DNA from: AG1 sp035559775 | GTDB taxonomy: Archaea; Thermoproteota; Thermoprotei_A; Sulfolobales; AG1 | DNA: 64,000 nucleotides | Direction: 5' to 3' | NCBI GenBank assembly: GCA_035559775.1 | Contig: DATMAU010000013.1 | Span: 1-64,000 of the forward strand | Shown here: in pieces, positions 36,295 to 43,481 of the stretch | Layout: each line of letters begins with the position of its first letter | Numbering within the stretch: position 1 is the stretch's first letter | Notes under the pieces: model-generated | What the model was told of the DNA's origin: nothing | Database searches by the model: none | Seen by the model: only the letters and a program-made list of their open reading frames with translations | Position numbers and translations under genes: made by a program

Positions 36295-37068
36295 ATGGGT
36301 AGGCTTGTTATAGAGAGATCTACTGAGAGGAGTGCTAAGGCTATATCTATCTACAAGGCCATCGAGGCTATGGAGTATGTGGCTGAGGAGCTCGGATGCC
36401 TTGACCCGCGTTTAACAAGTATCGGGGATATTTATAGAGATGTGCTTGATATAAAAGTCTCTGTCTGTGAGGAGCCTGAGCCTGTCTTCAGGGAGGTTGT
36501 TAAGAGTATCGAGGATTCTATTGGGAGGAGGGTGAGGATCTCTAGGGGGTCTTCTGGATATGGTGTAGGGCTTAGGGATCTATATAGAATGCTCTCAGAA
36601 ACCATCGAGCAGGATATCAGGGATCTTATGAAGCCATTCGCTCTAGAGACAGCGTATAGAGGTGGTGTTGAGTATATGTCGATCCTCCTATATAGCTCTA
36701 AATGGGTTATACTTGAGGGTGAGAGGCATAGGGTGAGGGTTCCATGGATAGACGAATCCATAGCGATAGCCCACACCCACCCGCCTGAGAACTGTATCCC
36801 CTCAAGACCAGATCTAGAGAGCTGTCTAGAGCTCATAAGCGGTGGGGGAGTGGTCTGCGGGATAGTGAGCATAGGCTGTATGTTCACATTATCGCTAGAA
36901 TCGCTCCCAACAGAGGGGGATTTTGAGCATCTAATGAGGCTTATAAATAAATATGACGAGGTATTCGATGAGGTATTGGAGAGCCTGAGTGAGAGGGGGT
37001 TGAAGAGTATAGAGGAGATCTTTTCCAATAGAGAGGGCTCTCTGAGGGCTACCATAAAAGCTCTCTAA
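36295..37068 (+). CDS. Protein with JAMM/MPN+ metalloprotease-like motif
   Basis: 257 residues. H160-T-H162, seven residues, S170-R-P-D173 exactly fits the JAMM zinc motif HxHx7SxxD. E126 in GGVEYMS is a candidate for the upstream catalytic glutamate. The following strand VVCGIVSIGCMFTL suits an MPN fold. The N-terminal 115 residues (helical, charged) and C-terminal 60 are not recognised. If active it would be a zinc isopeptidase or deubiquitinase-like enzyme acting on ubiquitin-like modifiers, or a small-molecule hydrolase. The fold is not certain from one motif. Confidence 0.5.
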   Translation: MGRLVIERSTERSAKAISIYKAIEAMEYVAEELGCLDPRLTSIGDIYRDVLDIKVSVCEEPEPVFREVVKSIEDSIGRRVRISRGSSGYGVGLRDLYRMLSETIEQDIRDLMKPFALETAYRGGVEYMSILLYSSKWVILEGERHRVRVPWIDESIAIAHTHPPENCIPSRPDLESCLELISGGGVVCGIVSIGCMFTLSLESLPTEGDFEHLMRLINKYDEVFDEVLESLSERGLKSIEEIFSNREGSLRATIKAL

Positions 37069-37148
37069 AAACTAGGATCCGGATAAGCGTTGTTGGGAGT
37101 CTGTTATTATATATTAGGTTATCTGTGTTTTGTTTATTAGTGACTTAT

Positions 37149-37289
37149 ATGCCCCAGAGGACTGTGAATTTCAGCTTAAGCAGGGATGCCTTAGAACTTC
37201 TAGATAGGATTGCTAGGGAGAGGGGTCTTTCTAGGAGCGAGTTTATAAGATCGATCATTGAGGAGTATGTGAGAAAGAGGAAGAGGTGA
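37149..37289 (+). CDS. Ribbon-helix-helix (CopG-like) protein
   Basis: 46 residues, ATG to TGA. RTVNFSLSRDALELLDRIARERGLSRSEFIRSIIEEYV is a complete RHH fold: a DNA-contacting beta strand and two helices. Such proteins bind operators as dimers, often as repressors or antitoxins. It is separated by four bases from the larger RHH gene, which carries a related fold, so the two may form a heterodimer or derive from duplication. Confidence 0.85.
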   Translation: MPQRTVNFSLSRDALELLDRIARERGLSRSEFIRSIIEEYVRKRKR

Positions 37290-37293
37290 GATC

Positions 37294-37947
37294 ATGGCTC
37301 AGAAGAAGACCCCCGAGGTAAGCGTATCTGTTATACTGGATGTAGAGGTGATAGACACTCTCGACGAAATGGCTAGGGAGAGGGGGGTCAGTAGATCCTT
37401 TATTATCAAAGAGATAATATACGAATACCTGGGCATGAAGAAAAGCGGAGAGCCACAGCTAGAGCTCGATGTAGAGGGGCTGAACGCGGCTGATATCCTT
37501 CTAGATAAGAGTGATAAGTATAGATGGCTGAGACTCACACTCATAGAACTATACCCCGAGATCTCGAGCGTGCTTGATAAGAAATGCCCATACTGTGGCA
37601 GGAGGTTCAGGGGTAGGGGGTATATGGCTAGACACATAGCCAGGGGTAGGGGTCAATGCCCGAAGATCTATGGGGCTAGGGTTGAAAAAGCAGTCGAGCT
37701 GTACAGGGAATTCGTATCGATGGTGAGGCGTGAAACCATACATAGGCGGGGGAAACAGGTTGAGGTCTACGCTATACCCAACCCTAACTGTCCTAAGAAT
37801 AGGAGGTGTAGAGAGAAGATCTTCAAGGATCTCGGTGAGGCTATAAGGTACTTCGTATCGAAGAAAAAGGCTGGGGAGAAGCGAAAGAGAAGAAGATCTA
37901 AGGAGGAGACTAAGGATTATCTATACATAGACAGGGCGTCAGAGTGA
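37294..37947 (+). CDS. RHH protein with zinc finger and basic tail
   Basis: 217 residues. An N-terminal RHH (VSVSVILDVEVIDTLDEMARERGVSRSFIIKEIIYEYL) is followed by a helical spacer. A C2H2-like finger then reads CPYCGRRFRGRGYMARHIA with a further C in RGQCP, and another cysteine pair lies in NPNCPKNRRC. A lysine/arginine-rich tail (KKKAGEKRKRRRSKEE) ends the protein. It is probably a DNA-binding regulator with two DNA-contacting parts. GAGGTGA lies six bases before ATG 37294. RHH plus zinc finger is a mix often seen in archaeal virus or plasmid regulators; this is inference only. Confidence 0.8.
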   Translation: MAQKKTPEVSVSVILDVEVIDTLDEMARERGVSRSFIIKEIIYEYLGMKKSGEPQLELDVEGLNAADILLDKSDKYRWLRLTLIELYPEISSVLDKKCPYCGRRFRGRGYMARHIARGRGQCPKIYGARVEKAVELYREFVSMVRRETIHRRGKQVEVYAIPNPNCPKNRRCREKIFKDLGEAIRYFVSKKKAGEKRKRRRSKEETKDYLYIDRASE

Positions 37948-38339
37948 ACTAAGGGCATTCACCACTCAATCCTATGCTGCCCGCCTCATCATCCAAGAAT
38001 AACTCCGCACAGGGTTAGAAAAGCTTTGGATACCTGGTTTTATATGTAGTTTCTGGATAGCGTGTCTTAATATCTAGAGTGCTAATTGATCCTTAGTATT
38101 AATATTTGGTCGAGACAGCGCGATGGTGGGAAAATCTGTGGGTTGTAGATCTTCACAGCTATTAAGTCTCGTTCGATTATAAGATCACGTTTAAACCCTA
38201 TATAGTAACGCTATGGTGGAAGTCGTATTAGGTTAAACTTAAGGTGTCTCTGGGTCTCTATAGATCGATCTATAGATAAGCTTGCAAGTAGTGAACTAGA
38301 TACTCTTTACTCTATGTATCCAAAGCCGTTGTGTGAGGA
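37948..38339. other. Intergenic region without recognised gene
   Basis: 392 bases between convergent genes. I see no domain-bearing frame, tRNA or repeat copy. A perfect 20-bp palindrome at 38257-38276 is the only clear structure. Confidence 0.4.
38257..38276. repeat. Perfect 20-bp palindrome
   Basis: The arms TCTATAGATC and GATCTATAGA are exact complements with no loop. It lies 64 bases past the end of the inositol-phosphate synthase gene. It could be a dimeric protein-binding site; chance is possible because this DNA is rich in agatc/gatct. Confidence 0.5.
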
Positions 38340-39440
38340 CTATCTAGCCTCGTTTATATCGATACCCTTCTCCACATATTCTAAGAACCATCTATATGCT
38401 GTCTCATCATCCGGCGCCTGGATCGGTGGGTGTTTAAATAGATACGCACTAGGGCCTTTTATAGGGCCGCTATGACCTCTATCGAGTGCTAGTTTGGCTA
38501 CCCTTATAGCGTCTAGCAGTACCGCGGCTGCCATTGACTTGTCATCAACGCTCAGCTTAGCTTCAAGTGTTACTGGAAGGCCTCCGAAGGATCTTCCTTT
38601 TATGTATATGTATGCTATCTTCGTGTTATTTAGGAATGGTATATAGTCGCTCGGACCTATCCTCACTCTCCCCTCGTTCTCAAGCTTATCTCCGTAGGGG
38701 AGTATGCTTGTCACAGCCCTTGTCTTGCTGATCCTTTTGGAGTATAGTCTCTCCTCATCGACCATGTTGAGAAAATCAGTATTGCCCCCGATGTTTAGCT
38801 GGTATGTCTCGTCTATGAGAACTCCTCTCATGTGGAGGAGCTTTATAAGGGTTCTGTGGAGAATAGTTGCACCGACCTGTCCCTTGATATCGTCGCCGAG
38901 TAGGGGGACTCCGGCTTCTCTATATAGCTTCTGCCATGCATTGCTCGGGTCGCTTGCTATAAAAACAGGGATCGCGTTTATAAAGGCAGCACCAGTCTCG
39001 AGTGAAGCCCTTGCATAGAGCCTAGAGGCCTCCTCGCTCCCAACGGGGAGTAGGTTGACTACGACCTCGGTTCTGGAAGATCTAAGGATGTCAACGATAT
39101 CCCCGAGCCCAACGTTAGACTCTATAGGCTCGAAAACACTCCTCATATGGGGAGCTACTCCATCTAGAACAGGGCCTGGCGATACTGTGACACCTGTTTT
39201 CCCGACATCGAAGATCCTTGGGACACTGTTAGGGGGTTCGTGTATAGCTTCACCGAGATCTTTGCCAACCTTCCTGCGAGATATATCGAAGGCTGCTACA
39301 AAATCTATATCCCCAACCCTATAGCCTCCTATGCTCTCTGTCATCACGCCCTCTATAGAGCCTCTAGCCTTATACATATATACAGACTGGACAAGCATGG
39401 AGGCTATGTTACCAACACCGACAAGCGCAACCCTGATCAA
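38340..39440 (-). CDS. Inositol-1-phosphate (myo-inositol-3-phosphate) synthase
   Basis: About 366 residues. RVALVGVGNIASMLVQ binds NAD. VNLLPVGSE, INAIPVFIAS, GDDIKGQVGATILHRTL and TYQLNIGGNTDFLN are hallmark blocks of archaeal inositol-phosphate synthase, which turns glucose-6-phosphate into inositol phosphate for archaeal inositol lipids and solutes. The TTG at 39440 is preferred: GGTGGGG lies just upstream, and the GTG at 39452 falls inside that site's region. Confidence 0.9.
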   Translation of the reverse strand: MIRVALVGVGNIASMLVQSVYMYKARGSIEGVMTESIGGYRVGDIDFVAAFDISRRKVGKDLGEAIHEPPNSVPRIFDVGKTGVTVSPGPVLDGVAPHMRSVFEPIESNVGLGDIVDILRSSRTEVVVNLLPVGSEEASRLYARASLETGAAFINAIPVFIASDPSNAWQKLYREAGVPLLGDDIKGQVGATILHRTLIKLLHMRGVLIDETYQLNIGGNTDFLNMVDEERLYSKRISKTRAVTSILPYGDKLENEGRVRIGPSDYIPFLNNTKIAYIYIKGRSFGGLPVTLEAKLSVDDKSMAAAVLLDAIRVAKLALDRGHSGPIKGPSAYLFKHPPIQAPDDETAYRWFLEYVEKGIDINEAR

Positions 39441-39681
39441 AAGCCCCACCAACAGGTCTTTGATGTGTTAAGAATAACGATAGACCGGGGATCTCGGGAT
39501 AACACGTTTGATCGTGCGTATAGCTGGCATTCCATTTGGCAGCCCATATAACTCATATAAGGGGAGTATATAAGAATGCATAGAGACAGAGGGATTTGTT
39601 TCATCACGGTTAATATAGTTTTATACAGGTGGAGGGCCGATCATAACCAAACCCTATGAGAAAATGAATATCTTAGAATAG

Positions 39682-39740
39682 TGGTAGCCGGGCGGGGATT
39701 CGAACCCCGGTCACGGGGGTTCTCCCCGGCGCGCCGCCCC
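39682..39740 (-). tRNA. Candidate split-tRNA 3' half with GC-rich leader
   Basis: Minus strand: acceptor CCCGGCT, discriminator A and encoded CCA (39682-39692); T arm CGGGG-TTCGAAT-CCCCG (39693-39709); a five-base variable region (GTGAC); the 3' strand of the anticodon stem CCCCC (39715-39719); and A38 (39720). Nothing tRNA-like precedes it: no anticodon loop, D arm or matching AGCCGGG acceptor strand. Instead a leader such as GGCGCGCCGGGGAG abuts the position where archaeal introns normally sit (37/38). There is no room for a 5' half before the GTPase stop at 39766. A1-U72 with discriminator A suggests tRNA-Gln or initiator Met, unproven. A 3' tRNA fragment left by an integrase is the alternative. 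Confidence 0.6.
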
Positions 39741-39742
39741 CG

Positions 39743-39753
39743 GATTTATTATC
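39743..39753 (-). promoter_or_regulatory. TATA-like box before the tRNA 3' half
   Basis: On the minus strand GGATAATAAAT stands about 25-30 bases before the exon, directly after the GTPase stop. It would place the transcript start in or just before the GC-rich leader. Confidence 0.4.
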
Positions 39754-39765
39754 CATGCTGGGCTT

Positions 39766-40947
39766 TTATTCTTTGCCTCCTATTGTTGCGTGTATCTCTA
39801 CAATATCCCCGTCTTTAAGCACGTGGTCAGAGCCCACCCTCTCGCCTGGATAGTTTGCCGAGGGCCCCCAGATCCTCGCGTATTTAAAGCCTCTATATAG
39901 ATCTTTATGTATAGCTTTAGCCACCTCGAGAACAGTTGATCCCTTCTTGGTTACGAGGGGTTTTTTAGATGGCTCGGCGTTCACGGGTTTTGTATATATC
40001 CTCATGATCTCTAGCCTCTCGAATATAACCCTGCCCACGTTCTCTAAACCCATCCCGGTTAGTGCTGAGCAGCATATAACAGGGATCTCCTGTGGTACTG
40101 TTTTTCTCAGCTCCTCACACTTGCTCCCATCGTCCAGGTCGGCTTTGTTGCCCATAACGATCGATGGTCTATATATGATCGCCCCCATGACCGCGTTCTC
40201 GATATCGTCTAGGGTTACTTCTCCATAGAGCTTTACAGTAGCCCTGTAGATCCTATAGCCCTCGAGGATCTTTTTCACGTCCTCGCTCGTCCCATCTATA
40301 AGCTTGCCATGGTATATGATCCTTATGCCGGGCGACCCCTGATCCTTCTCAACAACGGCATAGCCTCTGGGCTTCGTGATCCTTATATCATCTTCCTCAA
40401 GGGTCTCGACGAGCTCTTTATAATCCTCGGAGGGGTTTTGGGAGAGGTCTATAACTATTATAGCACCGTCGGCGTTTCTTAAAAGCCCTATGGATCTTCT
40501 ATTCCACCTAGAATCCCTGTCACCCCTTATAATAGAGGGGGCTTCGACGAGCTGGAACTGTATATCCTGGTAATCAAGCATCCCTGGGATAGGGACTCTG
40601 GTTGAGTATGGTATATCAGAGGGCGTGACCTTAGCGTTGGTAAGCCTCCCCAGGAGGGCTGTCTTACCGGACTTCGTAAAACCGATCATTATGAGCTGTG
40701 CAGCCCCAGATCTCTCGATTGTGAATAGAGAGGGCCCCCCACCTCCTTTCCTAGACTTTCTGCTCTCCATCTCCTCTCTAAGCTCGGCCATCCTCCTCCT
40801 AGCCCATCTAACAAGGTTCTCGGTACCCTTGTGCTTCGGGACAGCTGAGAGGAATTCCTGCAATGCTTGGAGCTTCTCCTCAGGGGTTCTTGCCTCCTGG
40901 TACTTAGCGAACTTAGACCTAGCCTCTGGGGGTAGGTTGGTAACCAT
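39766..40947 (-). CDS. DRG-type GTPase with C-terminal TGS domain
   Basis: About 393 residues from MVTNLPPEARSKFAKY. It has a charged helical N-terminus (EEMESRKSRKGGGG), G1 GFTKSGKTALLG, a switch/G3 region LVEAPS in place of DxPG, G4 MGNKADL and G5 CSALTGMG. A TGS domain (KPLVTKKGSTVLEVAKAIHKDL, ending KDGDIVEIH) closes it. This is the order of the archaeal/eukaryotic DRG family, which is linked to translation. The long in-frame upstream stretch lies in the divergent promoter and is not used. Confidence 0.88.
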   Translation of the reverse strand: MVTNLPPEARSKFAKYQEARTPEEKLQALQEFLSAVPKHKGTENLVRWARRRMAELREEMESRKSRKGGGGPSLFTIERSGAAQLIMIGFTKSGKTALLGRLTNAKVTPSDIPYSTRVPIPGMLDYQDIQFQLVEAPSIIRGDRDSRWNRRSIGLLRNADGAIIVIDLSQNPSEDYKELVETLEEDDIRITKPRGYAVVEKDQGSPGIRIIYHGKLIDGTSEDVKKILEGYRIYRATVKLYGEVTLDDIENAVMGAIIYRPSIVMGNKADLDDGSKCEELRKTVPQEIPVICCSALTGMGLENVGRVIFERLEIMRIYTKPVNAEPSKKPLVTKKGSTVLEVAKAIHKDLYRGFKYARIWGPSANYPGERVGSDHVLKDGDIVEIHATIGGKE

Positions 40948-40983
40948 ACCTAGTCCATTAATATCTCTGTGACAAGGAATAAA

Positions 40984-41942
40984 ATGGTGTAGCTTTCCTG
41001 AGGATTGATTGCCATAATGCCTCAAAGATCCTTGCGGGTCTTGTTTCAAAAGAGATCGAATCGAGGGTCTGTGACTGCATTATAATGAGCGGTGGGATAG
41101 ACACATCATATATAGCCACTATCGCTAGAAAGATCGTGAAAATACCTCTCAGAGGCGTCGTCGTAGGTCTTGAGGGAAGTGTCACAAAGGATCTCTACTG
41201 GGGCTCTCTTGTCGCGAGAGAGCTGGGGATAGAGATCCATCACAAGATCTTCAGCGTAACAGAAGCCCTCAGAGTGACAGATGAAGTGGTCAGGATCATG
41301 GATACATTCGATCCTATGGAGGTGAGGAACGACGTCTCGGTATACATAGCCCTGGAATATGCTGCAAAGCTTGGGTGTAGATGCGTCTATACAGGCGATG
41401 CTGGTGACGAGCTCTTCGCTGGGTATTCCTATATGCATCTATACAGACTAGAGGATCTATCGAGATATATAGAGGATCTTTCAAGCTATATGGAGTTCTC
41501 CTCCTCAAAGCTTGGAGAAGAGCTGGGGGTAGAGGTAGTGCAGCCTCTAGCCTCGAAGAGAGTGGTGGAGCTCGCCCTCAGAATACCCCCCGAGTGCAAG
41601 GTCTCATATTCAAGGATAGCTAGGGGTAAAGAGATCCTGAGGCTCCTGCTGGAGGAGCTGTCAATCCCCTCCCACCACAGGTTAAAAGAACCTATAGAGG
41701 TTGGGAGCGGGTCTGTCACGCTCAGCAATATATGGGCTTCAATGGTGACAGAAGATCTTATTGAGAGCGTGTCAAAGATCCTGAAGCCTAGGTCGAGGGA
41801 TCAGGCGTACTTACTATCAAGATACCTGAGGATCTTCGGAGAGCTTAGAAAAGCAGAGGCTCAGGAGACATGCAGAATCTGCGGGGGACGGGTCAAAAGG
41901 AGGTATTGCAAGAGATGCGGGTATTATGAGAAAAGCCCATAG
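40984..41942 (+). CDS. Asparagine-synthase-like PP-loop ATPase with zinc ribbon; start region frameshifted
   Basis: The PP-loop IIMSGGIDTSYIA and TGDAGDELFAGYSYMH match the synthetase domain of asparagine synthase B. There is no glutaminase domain. A C-terminal zinc ribbon (CRICGGRVKRRYCKRCGYYE) is added. The frame is open upstream of the first in-frame ATG (41085) to a stop at 40980. It encodes FLRIDCHNASKILAGLVSKEIESRVCDC, a plausible N-terminal helix and first strand, yet contains no ATG/GTG/TTG. The ATG at 40984 lies one frame off, about 25 bases after ttaatatc; adding one base to GGTGTAG would give MVVAFLRID. A zinc-ribbon amidotransferase-like or nucleotide-modifying role is possible; substrate unknown. 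Confidence 0.75.
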
Positions 41943-41989
41943 ATATAGGTTTGCACTGTGAAAGCCGGGGCAGCTTGACTAGGCCTGGG

Positions 41990-42234
41990 CTGTTTTCTTT
42001 TTGATATGCATAGGAAGGATTGATAGGCTTTGGAAATTTTCATGAGTGTTGGGGCATGTCTGGAGGCTGCTCCCCCCCCCCAGGGGTATCTATAAGCCTT
42101 GAAAGAAATTGCCCTCGGTGTGGGTCTCTCCACACAAGCACGGGTGGCGATGGGAGCATTGCTACAAGCCATCTTGGGGATGATCCCTCAAGTCTAGATG
42201 GAAGGCCAAACGCCGTTTGGCTCGACGGCCGCCC
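41990..42234 (+). repeat. Second repeat family, copy 1
   Basis: Shares with 47980-48160 the opening tgttttctttttgatat and a later block: gggagca/c-tgct, aagccatc, ggggatgatc, tagatgg, then tttggctcgac. Translated, both give a similar string (SHxGDDxxxLDGxP). The two copies differ in length because the middle is not alignable. It contains an inverted repeat GCCAAACG-C-CGTTTGGC at 42205-42221. Possibly the decayed end of a transposase gene or element. Confidence 0.55.
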
Positions 42235-42239
42235 ATGAA

Positions 42240-42264
42240 CCCGCAGGATCTCTGATCCTGCGGG
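42240..42264 (+). other. Perfect 11-bp hairpin
   Basis: CCCGCAGGATC, loop TCT, GATCCTGCGGG. It directly follows repeat copy 1 and is absent from copy 2. Archaeal IS200/IS605 right ends often carry such a hairpin followed by a short purine-rich tail, and here GTAGAGGTGGAAGTCC follows. A transcription-related hairpin is the simpler alternative. Confidence 0.6.
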
Positions 42265-42372
42265 TAGAGGTGGAAGTCCCTGGATAAAACCATGAGAAGA
42301 TAAAGTGATTGGGATGAACATCCAGGGGCAAACGGTTTATGGGTACTGGGGACAGGTCGTGTCGATCTGGCT

Positions 42373-42393
42373 CTACCGCGGTAGTATATTTTA
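42373..42393 (+). promoter_or_regulatory. Palindrome and TATA box of the permease pair
   Basis: The 12-bp palindrome CTACCGCGGTAG (42373-42384) directly abuts tatatttta (42385-42393), which lies 30-38 bases before ATG 42423. A repressor or activator bound there would contact the TBP/TFB site. Confidence 0.45.
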
Positions 42394-42422
42394 TTCAATT
42401 ATCCATATAATCTGGGGAGCCT

Positions 42423-43481
42423 ATGTCGCTGGCTAGGTATGCCATCATAAGGTTTATTGCCATGCTGGCGACATTCACACTAGCCCTTGTTCTTTTCTTC
42501 TTTCTAACACGCGTTATACCAACAGTAGCCTTTGGGGGTAACCCTTTTCTGCCAAGCCAGTCCACGGATCCTCTGCTCAGGGCTGTTTTTAGGGCCTCAG
42601 ACGATCCCGGGTATTCTAGCTGGGTTGCGTCCCTCGCCTCGATATATGGTCTTGAGAGGCCTCTCCTCCCAGACCAGCTGATCCTTTTTCTGAGAAGCGC
42701 TTTTACAATGGATTTTGGCTACTCTCTACACTCGATGAGGAGTGTTTCGCTAGAGATCCTTATGAGGCTCCCATATACTCTAGCCCTATATGTCTTCGCA
42801 ACCATAGTCCCGATCTTTGTTGGGTATTATTTGGCAATAGCTGCCGTTAGGTTTAGGGGGAGGGTTCTCGACTTTCTGGTGACCCTCTCAAGCATATCGA
42901 GCTTCTCTGTCCCGATATGGGTTTTCGTGCTTATTGTTTATTACTTCCTAGCCTATGTTCCCAAGGTCTCTTGGGGTGTTCAGCTCCTCCCCCTGCCTGT
43001 GAGGGCTCCTACTACTAGTATAGAGAGCATATCCGATATTAGGTATTGGCTCTGGTACCTATCCCCGCTCTATATAGCATCTATACTCTCGCTCTATGGT
43101 ATCTGGGCCTATTTCTTCAGATCCATATTATCCTCAGAGATCTCTGAGGACTATACATTCACGGCCAGGGCTAAGGGTATGTCTGACTGGGATGTTATCA
43201 GGGCAGAGGTCGTCCCTAACGTGAGGCCTCCGATACTCACCAAGGTTGCCTATACCCTGCCAACGATATTCGGGGGCTCGGTAGCCCTTGAGCTGGTATC
43301 ATCATGGCCTGGGATAGCTTTCTACGCATACCAGGCTATACAGAACAACGATATCCCGGTTATGAACGCTTTCTTCGTAATCTCAACACTATTGGTAGCT
43401 CTATCCCTCTATATATCGGATCTAGCTATAGCGATCCTGGATCCAAGGGCTAGGCACGGTTTATCAAAACACATAGCGTGA
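42423..43481 (+). CDS. Peptide/nickel-type ABC permease (DppB-like)
   Basis: 352 residues with six membrane helices. FGYSLHSMRSVSLEILMRLPYTL and the EAA loop YTFTARAKGMSDWDVIRAEVVPN identify the DppB/OppB class. The late block ELVSSWPGIAFYAYQAI and DPRARHG ending are standard. A periplasmic-side loop is present after helix 1 as in the family. Partner of the next gene. No ATPase or binding protein is encoded nearby, so it must borrow them or is the remainder of a larger operon. Confidence 0.88.
   Translation: MSLARYAIIRFIAMLATFTLALVLFFFLTRVIPTVAFGGNPFLPSQSTDPLLRAVFRASDDPGYSSWVASLASIYGLERPLLPDQLILFLRSAFTMDFGYSLHSMRSVSLEILMRLPYTLALYVFATIVPIFVGYYLAIAAVRFRGRVLDFLVTLSSISSFSVPIWVFVLIVYYFLAYVPKVSWGVQLLPLPVRAPTTSIESISDIRYWLWYLSPLYIASILSLYGIWAYFFRSILSSEISEDYTFTARAKGMSDWDVIRAEVVPNVRPPILTKVAYTLPTIFGGSVALELVSSWPGIAFYAYQAIQNNDIPVMNAFFVISTLLVALSLYISDLAIAILDPRARHGLSKHIA

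Larger units (their letters stand above)
41943..42422. other. 480-base intergenic region with repeat relic and hairpins
   Basis: It holds copy 1 of a second repeat family, a strong hairpin at 42240-42264, and the promoter of the permease pair. A 72-codon frame (42020-42238) contains CPRCGS but shows no recognised domain, and its C-terminal part coincides with the repeat. Confidence 0.5.

Noticed and set aside
39600..39682. Permuted tRNA with the 5' half downstream of the 3' half
   Set aside because: The minus-strand sequence after CCA is AT-rich with no AGCCGGG or D-arm pattern.
39682..39766. Ordinary intron-containing or complete tRNA gene
   Set aside because: No U33 or anticodon loop, no D arm, and AGCCCAG upstream pairs poorly with CCCGGCT; the GTPase stop leaves too little room.
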